Assembly (NCBI GenBank): GCA_963281155.1
Contig: CAUJLY010000006.1
Span: 5,394,001-5,458,000, forward strand
DNA: 64,000 nucleotides
Direction: 5' to 3'
DNA from: Rhabditophanes sp. KR3021
Lineage: Eukaryota > Nematoda > Chromadorea > Rhabditida > Alloionematidae
Shown here in pieces: positions 45,901 to 60,107 of this stretch. Position numbers and translations under genes: made by a program. A model generated the notes under the pieces. That model was not told the origin of the DNA. It saw only the letters and a program-made list of their open reading frames with translations, and made no database searches. The stretch's first letter is position 1. The number at the start of each line of letters is the position of its first letter.

Positions 45901-48900
45901 GCCGCCATAATAACCAAACACCTGGAACATTCCTGGTTCAAATACTTTGAAATACATATTAAAAGTGTGTTTATTGTTTAAATCATGCTCAAATTGATAA
46001 TGAGCACCAGGTGAGGTAATTAAAAAATCGAACCACTTTTTATCAATTGGCAAATCTTCGTCAATATGAAAGGAAACTTTAGACACTTGATCTACGATCA
46101 CTACTCCCTTGTCTTCAAATTTAGTAATGCATTTTGAAACATCATATTTGGGATTGACATAGAAGTCCATCGTTTTTACATGATCTGATTCACTATAATC
46201 ATTATTGCAAACTATTGTTATTTTGTAGTCACCCGAATATTCGGGAATCCAGCAGACATTAAATAAGTCTTCATTACTTTGCTTCTCAATCAGAGATTCA
46301 AATCTAGAATCCGTTTGAACATGCAAAATTGAAAAGCATATTTTTTTGATATTTCCACTTTCTTGAAGGTCAATATATAATTTAGGATCTTCAAATGCAA
46401 CTAATGCAGAAGGAAAATGATCATTGCCAGCCAATATTTTAATCTTCTCAGGTTCAATTTCGGGAATAATTGTTGCATATGCACTGTTAAGTAGTGTTTC
46501 TTCTCCGTAAATGATATCAAATTTTATTTGATCATTTGGCTTGCCTTTTACAATTTGATACTGCACTGTATAAAAACGATCGTCTTTACTTGCTTCGGAA
46601 TAAATTGTAACAGAATCTGTTGGTGTAGGAACAACATAAACTGCCTTTTTCTTTGTTTTTCTAATATCCACAGTAAATGTGTTTAAAACTCCTAGCCTAG
46701 CTTTAACTAAACCAGCTCCACGAATTTTTATTGCTTCTTTGTTATCAACATAATCAGCCATAATTATAAAAGGAGATCCGTTAATGGGAATTTTATCAGG
46801 GCCGTATAAAACATTCAGTAAATATTGGCCAGGCAAATTGGGTACATACGAAAAGTTACAAACACCTCCGAAATCATCATTGACGGAAGTAGTTGATTGA
46901 GAAGGGCCTGTTATTTGAAAGGCTAAGCTACCTTTTCCAGAGCTTCGAGTATCAATTTGAAAATAATTTTCCATATCAACAATTCCATATTTTATACCGT
47001 CTCCATTGGCAATAACTTGCATTGGGTCAACACCTGGAATCACACGATAAAAGTAATGTGCGATCAAAACCTCATCAAAGAGAACATCAAATGTTAGAGG
47101 ACCAACGTCATCGCTAATGAATAAAGCATCATAAGAAGTAAGAGTTACATCTTCTGTATGTAATTTGATTAGAAATCTTTCATTTTTCTCTTTCTTAGTT
47201 CCAATTACTTGTAATCCCTTGCCATACGCTTTGTTGGATCCAGTTTCAATCGAAAAGTTGATATGATGGCCAACTCGGATTGTATCTAAAATAATTTTCC
47301 CATATTATTTATACTATGTATATTGGAATGAGTAATTAATACATATGATGTTTTTCTATTCTCACAAAAACATGTCTGTTTGTGAACTTTTTTATTATAA
47401 TCATTTTCGAATCAAAACATTTTCATAGGAATTAAAATAATAAGACACAATTATAGAAGGAAGTAATTAGAAATGTCTGATACCAATGTTATTACTAAAT
47501 TTTCATAAATCAAAACTAATTATGTCTTTGCGAAAACATTTTAAAAAGATACTAATACAAAGTAATTAATGCATAGTAATAAATAGCAATCTTAGTTGAC
47601 AGGTAAAATATGTTTTTAGAAACCACTGTGTAAGTTAAAAGGTTTAAAATATGAATGAGATTATTGAGATTGAGAATGCTGGGAGAATAAATTGCCTTCA
47701 GAAAATTAATTAATTTATAAATACATCTTCTTTTTTGTACAGAATCTCAGAAGATTCTTCTTTTGAATCATTATGTTTGGAAGGATCATGTTTGTAACCT
47801 TCCGCTAAAATTGCTGGCTGAGCAAAAACTTGGAAAGGGCTACCAGGAACGTGCCTTCCGTCAAACATTACGCGAATCCAATATACTCCTGGTAAGCACG
47901 GTACATAATGCACATAACAAGTTCCGTCATGGTTATCAATGCAGTGAATTGGTGTTTTGGAAGGCCCATCAACAAATAAATCAATGTTACCAAAGCCTGC
48001 ATCTGACGCGTTTACCAAAATCCTAGCTGATTTATTTGTTAAAACAATAGGTCCTAAGCCTGATCCAGTTACAACCACATTTTCTGCGTGTGGTGGACTG
48101 AAGGAAGATACAACATATTCTGATTCGTGTTGATTATTTTTAAACTCATCAACTTCCAAATTTTCTAATGAAGCCGACAATATCGGAGATGGAACAGATC
48201 TCATTAAAAATGGAGAATCTTCTACTGATACGTCTTCATATGTAACATCAATCGAATAGTCTCCGATTTCGGATGGTGTAAATCTGACTTTGAGTCCATT
48301 TGGTGTATGCTCAATTAGCGCTTCCACTACTAATCCGGATGGTGAAGTAATTACTACGCGAGTATTTTCTCCATTACTGGTAAATACGTGAACTTCTTTT
48401 TCTGTGTTAACTGTTACAATTGCTATAAATGATAAATGTTGTGTATAACGTCATCTAAATAACAATGATCCATGCTAACTATTTTTAAATAAACTGTACT
48501 ATACAACATATTTGACATCGTGCAGAATAAATATTCTAACAAACTACTATTCATGCTGACAAACCACATATTTCACTCAACTATATAATAATATTAATCC
48601 ACACAAAACAACTATTTTTTTAAACTACACATATTCATACTAACCAACAATTTAATTACACATACAATATACAAACATAGATCCAACGTATCTGTTTTTA
48701 AGATAGTTCATCTACATATTAAGATAATAATACTTAATACCATGCAATTAACAGATGTTTAAACAGAACAATTATGCAAGTTTGTTAATTAAAAAAGCAA
48801 AGGTTATTATTTTAAATTAACCTACCATTATTTAACCCGACGATTCTAATTCCTTCAGGAACAAGAGCTGGTTTGACATTAATTTCAATTTTCGGAAATT

Positions 48901-51505
48901 CAATTCCTGCGAAAACAACTTTCAGTATATAGTCTCCAGGGGTAGGGGCAGTATATTTAACAGTGAAACTACCGTCGTCATTATCGATGACATCAACATT
49001 TATTTCTTCACCCGCATTGTCACACATTGATAGTTCAACTTCTCCAGGACCTACATCTTTTGCATCGATGAAGAATTGGGTCGGTTGCTTAGCTTTAACA
49101 TTATTTTCGACTCCAGGTCCGTAGACTCTAAATTTAGTCATGTCAATATTTTGAATAGCAGTTAAAACCATTGGACTATTTGATGCATGAATGTCTTTAG
49201 CTGTAGTGGCTTGAATAACATAATTTCCAGGTTGATCAGCCTTAACAGTACACTCATAATAGTCATTTCCACAATCCTTAAGTGTCACAGGATGTACTTT
49301 ATGGCTAGGATCTTTGTAAATTATTTGAGGAGATTCAGGTAAATTTTTGGCAAATAATTTTAATACCAAAGGTTCACCAACATTTAGTTGTGGATATCTA
49401 TCTAAAACATCCAAAGACAATTCACCTCCATCCAATTTGTCATATTCATCTGTCTCGGTAATTCTGACTGAAAAGGGCGAGTATGGAATATGTTCATTAT
49501 CTTCAGTAGTAATACTAATGTTGGCAACGCCAGCATTTGATGGATTATATGTAAACATAGTTTCGAAATCATTAATTGGAATGTTCTGTTCCTGTGGATT
49601 TTCTAGTCCATCAATATTGACGTCTATAAATAATGAACATCAAAATATGTATGAAGTCAAACATACGCAAAGAAGGTAATTCAAAATCAGAGCTGATAAT
49701 AAAGTGAGTGGGTTGGTTTAGTACAGCACATTGAATACCAGGACCTTGAGCTCGGATGTCAGAGTTTACAGAGGATTTTATATGCAGCTAAAATAGAGTT
49801 AGAAAATGAAAATATTGATATTTTAATTACCTTGTATGGACTGTCTGCAATATGCTCTCCATTAGATTTAATATGTAACTCATGAGTACCTTCCATTTGA
49901 GGGTAAAAATGAAATTCACGCAGAATGGTATCGTTTGTTGAAACAACTTCCGATAAACAAGTATTGAGAAGCTGTTCACTTTTACATGGATCATACAAAT
50001 ACATATCAACTAACAAATCATCGTGTAAGTTTGTTTCTGTAAAAATAGTCGAACGAACGCCAACTCTTTGAGCATACTCATTTAATCCATGTCCATAAAG
50101 TAGGAATTCTTGTGCAATATGGCAAGACACAGGAAAGGGAGACCTTGGCAACTGTCTTTTGTCAACCATTACATTGACTGAGTAAACACCAGGAAACAAG
50201 GACACGAAGCTGAATTCTCTTGTTGTTGGATCATTGGTATCATATTCCACCGTTTTGGCTACATTCCCCTTTGGGTCTAGAATATGTATCTCAACAAAGT
50301 TATTTTCTGACAATCCGTGAACTTGAAATTTGTTCTCTTGATTAACAGCCATTCCATAAAGAAGATTTTTGACTTTTGGTCCACTAGTTGCTATCAATGT
50401 CTGCTGCTCTAATTCCAAAGTTTGTTGCGTTTCGTAATTAAGTAAACGAACGTCAATCTGATGATTTCCCGTGGCAATGGGAATAAATGATACATCGAAT
50501 TCGGTTGGCAATGATTTGTCCGACGTGTATTGCAACTTTCTTCCTCCAGCGTCAACAATATCAATATGAGGTTCAATTTTGTCATTAATAACCATCAACT
50601 TAAAGTTATAAGGTAATCCAACTTGACATTTAGCATCTTCTTGTAATAAATAACTTCCTCCTACTGACTTAAATTTGGCTTGAGGAAATTGAGACAAAAA
50701 GGTCATTACTGATTTTTCATCCACATTTGGATTAATCAATTCCTTTGCCGTCAAAAGATCTGAAATTCCTAAGAATGTTGTTGCAAAATCCATTGCTGAA
50801 CAAGTGTTTTCATATGCTTTTTTGGGATTAAATTGCCTCCAACCAAGGTTTGAACCTGGAGCACAAGCTTCGACTAAAGCACCCAAAGCTGTTCCATCAT
50901 TCCAATCACTAGTAAAGTTAGTAACTGGTACGTCTGGCGGTAATTTTGAACGAATCCAGCTTAAAAGTCTCTGATGAGGTGTTAATTCAGTTCCCTTTGC
51001 TGAAAGTAAATTGTTATTTTCAATAACAGTTTTTCCGATCGAATAATGAAGAATCAAAGTCCAAACTAAGCCAAGCGTTAACTTGGTATTCATCTCCAAA
51101 ATACTATGACTGTCTATAAAAAATGATAAGCATTCTTTCACCTAAATAGTATTTACCTATATTAACTAATTTGATTCCTTCAACTTTTTGCAAAAAATCA
51201 AGTGCCAATGATATATTTTCTAAAATTTGGGCTTTAAATGCAACTTTTTTATTGTAGGAATTTAATCTTTTTCCAGACAAGATTTCACATAACTTAATTA
51301 GCGTTAAGCCATCTGCAAATCCTTCTTCCAAACTTTCCAAATAGCTATTTGAATTTTTAAGATTGTGATTAACCCATCTTCGGAAAGTATTCAATTGGAT
51401 ATCTTTCCAAGAAGGATCAGCCAAAAAATCTTTGGTTTCTACAATTTGATCGGAAGTATTGACAGGCACATTTTGATTTGCACCTGATTGGGGAAAAGCT
51501 GACAT
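42905..51505 (-). CDS. fln-1: Filamin (actin cross-linker)
   Basis: Minus-strand exons: 51505-51157, 51113-49831, 49787-49667, 49623-48826, 48422 to about 47799, 47285-45865, 45795-45655, 45539-45368 and 45329-42905; about 2445 codons. Two calponin-homology domains (WKDIQLNTFRRWVNHNL; RLLSWIRSKLPPDVPVTNFT) bind F-actin and are followed by roughly twenty Ig-like filamin repeats (for example GPGL, GSPF and AGPG-like turns, IPGSPFAINF at the end). The start follows a CTAACTCAG acceptor by five bases. Two soft spots: the exon 5/6 join needs a weak phase-1 donor (GTTACA at 47798), otherwise exon 5 runs to a stop at 47710; and near 43133-43137 one extra T in a T5 run is needed to pass from LVKFF to PGRVANFTVDTN. 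Cytoskeletal, one gene spanning 8.6 kb. Confidence 0.92.
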
Positions 51506-54500
51506 ATCAGCTGAGTTAGAATAAATACTTATAAATTTAAATAAAGCCAATGAGTGGGGCTACGACCAAAATATTACAAATACTAGACTTGCCGTTTATT
51601 GTCTGAAAAATGTATATATACGGAGATATTAGACAAGAAAACAGAATGAATCAGAAGATAGTAAAAGATATGTAATTTGTAACGTAAACATACAAATATT
51701 ATTTCGAAGAAACTTTTAGACTATAATAAGTGACCAACATTTCATATATACATATTTTTACTGATAAATCGAAATACTCTTAGACATTTAGTGTTCAAAA
51801 TTAAGCAGGATCGAAATGAATTGGTAGGGTTTGCTTCAATGAAAAATCACTTGTGTCCCGATTTGTTTTTAAAGTGAAATTAAGACTTATAAAAATAGTG
51901 TATAGGATTACGTCGACTATTTTGGTACAATAATCGCTAAAAGAAAGAACGATGATTAATTTTGTAGCAATTTGTAGATAACAACAATCTCCTTTGTGAA
52001 GACATAATGAATGTGATTGGAAAAGTCAGTTTAAGATAAATATTTAATATTTTTTGATTGAATCAGTTTTAGCAGCCAAATTGTTATTCGTTATGTAAAA
52101 AAGCAACAAAGGTATAAACAAATATATTTCCCAATCAAATGTTCACAAATGTACTTAATAACGGATAAATAACTACAAGCTATTATTTTAAAATATATGT
52201 CACATTACTCAGTAGCTTATTTTTGATAATAAATATAAAGTACACCATTTTTTTATAAAAGCCTTCAAACATCTTATAAAGGTGTAAACAAATAAAATGA
52301 TAATAAAAGTTAATTTATATGAAGTTATTGGTTAGTAAAATTGATAATACAATTGATGATACAATTTTCTGCTCATTTTTGCGTGTAAAACGGGATCTAT
52401 TTAAATTTATTGTTGCGTACACGTATCGTTTCTGACTAAATAAATCCTAACATTCTTCCTAACTTTTGTCTAGTAGAATGAGAGAATTGGATGGGCAATA
52501 TATAAACATTTTTAAATGATAAATTAACATGAGATAAATTGCTATTAAGATGTGTATATGAATTTATGCAAAACACAATCAAAAGGTGTTGGAATGGATG
52601 GAAATGTTTCTTACTACTAATTATTGTTACAAATTAAGCATAACATAATTTATAAAGTAATAACATTCATAACTAAGCGCAATACATTTATTTTTATAGT
52701 GTGTAATTTATGCTTAACTTATCTACTACCTAGTTTAAATCAAAGGTAATACTTCTTGAGAAGCGACTGATATTAAAAAGAAGAAGCACATATTTTTTAT
52801 AATGATATCCCTATTCAACTTATACTAAGCCCTGATCGTCAAGAATTGATGGAGGGTAAAGTTAGATGAAAGGAAATAGGAACAAAATGGTTTCTTAGCA
52901 AATAAAAAATTAGGTTTAAAAGAAGGTGATATATAAGCAAGGTCGATCATAGCACCAAATTATATTTATATGCATAAACCTGCCACAGTTATAATCGCAG
53001 GAGGCAGATAGAGATAATAACATTATTCTTAGGCAGCTTAGTTTCAAGAATAATTTTTGATCAAAAGACACGGTAAGAATATATTAGTTTAGTAGAATGC
53101 TACAATAAAGCATGTTTATGTATTAATATACATTTAGATAATTGAAAAGTGTTGTTGATGGATTTAATTAATAATAATTTGCTACAAAGTTATTTGCGAA
53201 TGCATATGATTTTTTGATATTTGTAAATGCATATACAACTAAATTTATATATTGCTGATCAATTTATGCAAATGGTAAATAATAGTGGCTAAAATTTTGA
53301 TTCATTTATGAAAAGAACCATATCATTTGTTATCAATAAATAACAGATTTGACTCATTGCATAATGAGTCAAATTTAGCTAATAAGTAAATTATGAGTCA
53401 AATATAATGACACTCATTGTTGTATATATTCATCCAGATTAAAGAGTATTGTGTATCGTAATTTTTATTATCTTGTAAGATCATATAAATTTAACACCAT
53501 CGTTTTGATCTTTTTGTCAAATATAAAAAGTACTTAACACCTGCTTAAAACTTAAAATGATACAACAATAAAATTATCAGGTTAAAAGTTATATCACTTC
53601 CTGCAATTTTCCAATTAAAAAGTGCTTAAATATTTTAAAATTATTGCCATAATATCCCATTTTTGACACACCAACAAAACAAAGGTAGTTAAAATAAAAG
53701 GTGTAGGTGAACTAATTAGTTTTGGGAACACAGATTGTTATGTCTAAATAAATAAGTTTTTATGAGTAGTGTTAAGTTGGTAAAAATAATAGAATTTGCA
53801 AAGTATCCAATAATGATATAATTGAAATATAAACGTGAATCAATAACCTTGATGCTTAATTAAGGCATATAACTTTATAATCATTAGTAGTGATTAATTT
53901 TATATGATATTTAATACACTGTGAATAATTTGTTACTTCTTTTCAATAAATGCATATCAAAATAAACGATAAGGATAATTCCTTACATATTTTGTTGAAA
54001 TGACTCTAATTGATCATGGAGTATAAATTACGATATTAATATTACTAATTCATTAAAGAATACTTATCAGAGTATTTAAATATTATTGCGACTTTTTTGT
54101 TTTAATAATACATACCATTGGTTTAGTACTTGATTTAGACGCTTCATTGATAAGAATTGAGCCATACATTGATTCTCATAATATTTGAAAAGTAAATAAA
54201 TATAATATCAAAGAAAGTATTTAGGTACATAGCCATGATTCAAGCCATAAACTTGTGACAATAACTGTCAAATAATCATGTACTTTCCGAAATAATACTT
54301 CAATCTATGTACAAATAACAGTCATAACTCATTTTCGGTTTATCACCATACTAAACGTAAATAGGAAACATCAACGTTGTCAACAAATAAAACAACTTTA
54401 GTATAAATAAGAAATGTGTTAAATGTTTTTATATTAATACTACAGCAGCTTTAATCATTGTACAAAACGAAATCACTAATAATAAATTTAACAATCAAGA

Positions 54501-55564
54501 GCATTGTCTAACTAAACCCATCATTTTTTTAATTAATTTTAATTTATTTCGTTCTTTTGCTTTCCTTATTATTCCCTGAAAATTGGTATTTAATTTGAGT
54601 GTGTGAATAACGATATATGTTATATTTTTAATGATATGGCTTTATTTCAAAAAAGTGTCCGACAAAGGAAGAATACATAAATATAACATTTTTGATTTGA
54701 ATATTCGAATTGAAATGACTAATAAAACTTTATTTTATTTTTGTTCTAAATATATTACTCTCGTTTTTTATTACTAAGCAATTAAAAATAGTATTGTAAT
54801 GTTCCAAAACATTACCAAGAGGTGTAAAGGTTATAGGAGATGAAAGAAATGCAACGTCGATAGTAATGATCACGCATATTTATAGCATTGTTGTCAAAAT
54901 GATGTTTTTAAGATCCTATAAAATGAATCTGCATCTGTCTTTGCTAACCGTTTGTTAATATAATACTTAGAGTAAACAATCTTAAACAACTTTAAACAAT
55001 TCTAAAATTTGTTTGTGTTTAAAGTGATAGATTGCAAAAGTTTAACGTCTACTACAAAGTTAAAATGAGCCAAAAGGAATTATTCTTTAATAACTGTTTT
55101 TTCTAAACTACTATGGACTTTTACCGCTATGACATTGTTGTAGTTGATTGGAAAGTCAAAAGTTGATATGAGGATATATGAGTGGGTTATAGCCTTGTAT
55201 GTGGTTAATTGATCAAATGTTTATCAGCCCTTTTAACATCCCAATAAGAATTTGGTCAAGTGCTAAAAATAAGTTATATCAATATCATAAAAAATTATCT
55301 ACTTCAATGATTGGCAGTTGTACAAAAACGAATATATGATAGTAGCTGTTTTTTAAAAAAATATAAAAATCACATGAATAAATTGATAAAAATTAAATTT
55401 AGTTAGGAATATGGGTAAGGATACCTAGTTTGAACTGACACCATACTGAAGTAATTTGACTTTTTTCTACCCCAGTAATTATGTAAATCATATTTTTTAT
55501 CATTAAAAGTAATAATATAAAAGACAATGATTTTTTAAAATGACATATTTACTTACTCACTTAA
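51506..55564. other. 4.1 kb intergenic region
   Basis: The largest gap in the window, between the divergent starts of filamin (-) and the Cys-rich secreted gene (+). Strongly AT-rich with no open frame of 60 codons. The only structure I see is an inverted TGACTCA repeat cluster at 53347-53403. It may hold filamin regulatory sequence. Confidence 0.5.
53347..53403. promoter_or_regulatory. Inverted repeat of AP-1-like TGACTCA sites
   Basis: ATTTGACTCAT (53347-53357) and its exact reverse complement ATGAGTCAAAT (53364-53374) are separated by six bases, and a third identical copy of ATGAGTCAAAT lies at 53393-53403. TGA[GC]TCA is the consensus for bZIP AP-1 (Jun/Fos) dimers. Three perfect 11-mers within 57 bp, about 1.8 kb upstream of filamin, could be an enhancer; chance or a decayed repeat is possible. 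Confidence 0.35.
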
Positions 55565-57168
55565 ATGAACACAATCTACACACTTGTTTTTTTAATACTA
55601 AATCATTTCTGCCTTGGTGAAGATTTTAACCATCATCCGTATGAAGCAATATTGCCAAAGACAGTTAGAGTAGAATGTCGCTCATACGATCAAAGAAGAG
55701 TATGCATTGAACTTTATAATTTTGGTAAGAAATATGTTAATTTCCTTGTCTACTAAATATCTAAATTTAAGACGTTCAACCGCGTTCATCACAAATGATT
55801 TGCAATAACTTTGGACATTATTCTGTAAGATGTTTTACAAATGAAGATGATTATCAGTGGGTAACAAACGTATATCAACCTTATATTGAACGAATGGCAC
55901 TAGACGAAAAAGATCCTCTTGTTGGTAGTATAGATTATGACTATAAGTCATTCAACTCGAATATCAACAGAAGTTGCTACCAGAAATGCCCTATACTTCT
56001 TCTAGAAGATTCTATACCAGTCGCACATTTGCCATTTGAACGACTGGCAATAGAACCTGTTGATGGCTCGTGGGCAAAGAATAGATATGGTGAAACATTT
56101 AAATACCAAAAAATGACTTTTATAGATGGTCAAATTTATATAGTTGAAGTTCCGGTTCCAAATGGATCGGGGATGGCGAGTAAATGTAGAGAATACATCG
56201 ATAATTATAATAGTTGTTACGCAGGGCCTTTTGGTAAGGAATATGGCACACGTTCAAGGATTGTATCCATGCCTTCTAGAGGACAAGTTGATTTATTCGA
56301 TTCAAACTATTGTGAAGTATGTGAAGAAGATGGTTTTTGCAGAATAACTTACTTACATCTAGCATTCAGTGATTATAGTCAAACATCAGAATATAAAGCT
56401 ATTTACCATAAGTATGGGCGCTTATATGAGTCACGTTCTAGACCAAATATTGAAGACATTCAAATATACTCACGAGAATGGGATGCTTCTTATAGAGAAG
56501 AATATGATAGACGTATGCAAGAACATCTTCAAAATGTAAATAATAATCAGTATGTAAGAGCTTGTTTTTCGAATGGAAGGTGTAGATATAAGGAAAGCTC
56601 AAGCATACAAAAAGTTGGTTGCAGACAAAGAAATGAAAATGAAAGATGCTATAATTCACCATGTTGTCCTAGTAATGTTGTTGAAAACAGTGAAAGAACA
56701 AATGAAGATCAAAAGCGAGAAAAATTAAGAAATGGCGAAGAGGCAATACAGGAAACCCTTGACAACATTAGAGCTCAGGATGCTGAAACAAGAAAATTTA
56801 ATGAGATGAAAGCTCGTCAAAACGACAAATCAAATTTATATGTCAACCCTGAAAGAATTAATCAGAATATGGAAAGTGTCGAAATTACTCAAGAAAGATC
56901 TAATGAAGAGGAAACTAGACGAAATATAGAAATTAGTGAGCGTGCAAACTCAGCCAGACAAGAAGAATTTGCAAACAGAAGGCGAGATGAATTAAAAGCC
57001 CGTTTAGACGCACACGCAGATAGATATGAAAGCACACAATACCAATCATCGTACAGAAGAAGATATCAAGAAAGCTCTCGTCAAAGTTCAAGAAATGAGC
57101 AATTAAATGAATCGCAATCTGTTATTATTCCCTGCACATCATTCAAAATAAACAAACAATTATGTTAA
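55565..57168 (+). CDS. Secreted Cys-rich protein with charged coiled tail
   Basis: Exons 55565-55724 and 55772-57168 (phase 1, 47 bp intron) give 518 residues. A signal peptide (TIYTLVFLILNHFCLG) is followed by a ~300-residue domain with about 16 cysteines in spaced pairs (RVECRS..RVCIEL, MICNN..VRCF, SCYQKCP, KCREY..SCYAG, YCEVCEEDGFCRITY, ACFSNGRCRY, RCYNSPCCPS). The last ~190 residues are Glu/Arg/Gln/Asn-rich, nearly free of hydrophobics, and could form a coiled coil or a disordered polyelectrolyte (EETRRNIEISERANSARQEE). I do not recognise the family. A secreted matrix or cuticle-associated role is only a guess. An open frame at 57162-57389 beyond the stop is not used. Confidence 0.7.
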
Positions 57169-57450
57169 TTATTGCTTCATATATATCAATATACCGAAAC
57201 TTTATTAGTAATATTTTTAGCCAGATAAATCAAATTATGGGATTAAATAATAAAAGTAAAATAATAAAAAATATAAAACGATGTTGTTTAATTGTTGGAA
57301 TTGATGAAAATCTGTTGGCATATTATTTCCAGAATTATTTTTTAAGCGGTTTGATTATAATATTTCAGTTCGGAGTGCTATTAACTTAATTAAAGACATA
57401 TATAATTGAGACCAAATAAGATCAGAATAATTGATGCTACTATTAACTGT

Positions 57451-57802
57451 TCAAAATTCGTCGCAGAAATAATTAGTGTTCTTTGAAAATGAAAAAAACT
57501 GGCACATTCCGCTTTTGCAACGGCATTTAACACCTCTACTGTTTCCACCAATGATTAATCTTTTACTTATTCGAGATTCAATGCTGAGTGGTACTCCTAG
57601 AGCATTCATTGGTTCTGTTCCCCAGCATTCATGTGGAGCAAAGCATGCTTTTCCGACAATCTGGTAATTTAATAAACGTTAAAAAAGTATTATAACTTAC
57701 TGTTGAATTTACTTTGTTATTTAACATGAAAAAACATGTAATAAAAAATATGATATTTCTAATTAAAGAAGAGGAAATCTTTATCGTTAAGATTTGAATC
57801 AT
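57451..57802 (-). CDS. Six-cysteine secreted peptide, novel
   Basis: Found by reading the minus strand. ATG at 57802 sits two bases behind a TTTTTTAG acceptor. Exon 1 (57802-57701) encodes 34 residues ending in a hydrophobic leader (RNIIFFITCFFMLNN) and joins in phase 0 across a 40 bp GTAAGT/TTACCAG intron to exon 2 (57660-57451). The 69-residue second part carries six cysteines (KACFAPHECWG, VKCRCKSGMCQFF, YFCDEF), enough for three disulphides, and a central Lys-Arg (RISKRLIIGG). Total 103 residues. The hydrophobic segment starts after a 15-residue polar N terminus, so an internal start is possible. No family recognised. It is convergent with the Cys-rich gene, 282 bp away. Confidence 0.65.
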
Positions 57803-60107
57803 TTCTAAAAAATATCATTAAATATTCTGCAAACCCATTTAAATTAAAACCGTAAATTTATTACAAAACTTTGCGTTAGAAATAAATAACAATGAGATTA
57901 TGGATGACATCATCTATGAATTGAACTTTTTAAGTTTAATTAATAATATCGTGACTTTTTAATACAATTTAACTTGTAAAAAATATCCAAAAATTGTAGC
58001 TTGAATAATTTATTTGTCCTCAACTGAAAATGTGTAGATGATATAGATGCTTGGGGAGGTAATAATAAAAAGTAGAAAATACTTTTAATCATCATCTAGA
58101 ATTAGTGTGGGCAAAATTGCCGACTTGATTGATATTACCCAAAAATAGTGAATATATTCAAAAAAAATTTACTTTATGGTTTTGCTAGTCTAAATTTTAC
58201 AAGCTCCATAAACCTTCCCGAGAGAATTTAGAATTTTAAATCTGTAGTTTTACTTTCTCCCATAAAAAATGTTTTGACGGTTTGTTATCTGTTCAATTAC
58301 AGAACTAGTAGTTTGAAACTAAAAACTAGGCAATTACAATAAGTCCATTTAAATTTAATCACTTTTCAAAAGAATTGGCGATGACGTAAGCTTAATAGTT
58401 AATGACAAAATCTGAGCAAATGATAAACAGGCTTTTGATGCATGCACTTCTAATTTTTAAATGAATAACTAACTTTAAAACAGTTTAAAACTTTATATAT
58501 AAAATTTATTTTAATTATTTACTAACAATAATATATGAAAAGTAGCTAAGGAAAATACGCTCTTTTAAACAATAATAATTAGAGGATAAGTTCAGACAAT
58601 TGTGCTAAAAATATAAATAATAGCTTTAAAATGAATGAACATTTATATTTAATACATTGGGCATGTGACTTAATTTGGATAAATTTAAATTTTTAAACTA
58701 TTTTTCAAAAATGACGAGAAAATGTTTTAAATTATACTTTAAATGATGACTTGGTAGGTAAAATTGGCCACTTTATCACCACACATTTTTTGTGAATGTT
58801 AGTCTATGACATTTCAAGGAAGTATATTTAATCCTACAAATTACCAAGAAATACAAAAGCATCACTTAAGTTAAAAACTTGTAATAAATATTACAATTTT
58901 GGCAAATCTTTTAATTTAATACAAAGTGATTAACGAATTTGTTTTTAAAAAATTGACATCATTTTAGCAATGCTTTTTAGGTCTTTACAAATAAAATTCC
59001 GCATTTTTATTGTTTTTTGAATAGTAATGTTCAATAATGCAGGTTGAGATATTAAGAATTGATATATTCTGACAAAAAACCAAATACGATAAAAACATGA
59101 ATGATAAAATTTATTAAATAAGAATTTGTTTATTATGTTTTCCAAACAATCAAGAAAAGTACTTCAAAAGTTACTCGATGGCAATAAAAAACGGATCTCA
59201 TTATAGAAACTATTTTGGCAAATAAATATCTGAATAAGTTAAGAAGTCAATATTATATTACAAAATATAAAAATGTGGCAAAAAAGATTTAATTATAATG
59301 ATATATTTTAAGTAAATATATCTAAACTGTGGGCGAAGATATGTATTGTAATTGCAACTAAATAATTATAATAAACTCTATTTGAAGCACCCATTTAAAT
59401 TAATTTAATAAATTATATTAGGAGTAGATATTTATTAAAATTGAAATGAATAGCTATTCAGTAAACTCTCCATTCTTAATAAATTAACTTCTTTTAAATT
59501 ATTTGGGAGTTGTAATGGACCATTTGGCTTCTTGAATGTAGCATCGCTTCATCAATATTTTGTTGTTAAAAAGAAAAATTACGGTTTGATAGGAGTGGTC
59601 TATCTTTTTGGGAAAACTAATTATCTTTTATTACAAATACTCTATATAACATTAATAAGTACTGGATTGAAAAGACAATGAATAGTACGTAATGTTGCCC
59701 AAAGTAAATACACTTTTTTGTTTACAGTTTTTATATAAATTTATTAGACAGAACAAAAGATAATGTTTAAATGATTTGGGAATCAAAAATATGCCATATT
59801 TTTGAAAGCTCTTATGATAACACATATTTAAAAAAGTGGGTAATTAAAAATATAAAATAATATCCGGGTTTAAGTAAGCTCAATAATTTGGGATAATTGT
59901 AAATTTGAAGTATTATTTTCTTCACGAACATTTGCTAACCAGTAAAAGTAATGAATTTGATAAGTTTTGATTATGCAGTAAACAATTTTTGTTCCTCATT
60001 TAAGAAAATAAGTAATGTTATCCGTATAAGTACAATTGATAAGTTGCTGATAAATTTAGCAAAAAGTTTGTTATTGCCACAAATGGCGCTAATAAACTTT
60101 TGCAAGA
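57803..60107. other. 2.3 kb intergenic region
   Basis: Between the start of the six-Cys gene and the stop of the FGFRL1-like gene, both minus strand. AT-rich; the few 60-codon frames (58945-59145, 59951-60166) are Lys/Asn/Ile/Phe-rich shadows or overlap the receptor's last exon. Nothing seen. Confidence 0.45.

Noticed and set aside
57162..57389. 75-codon frame overlapping the end of the Cys-rich gene
   Set aside because: Lys/Ile/Asn/Phe-rich AT-driven frame beyond a good stop codon.
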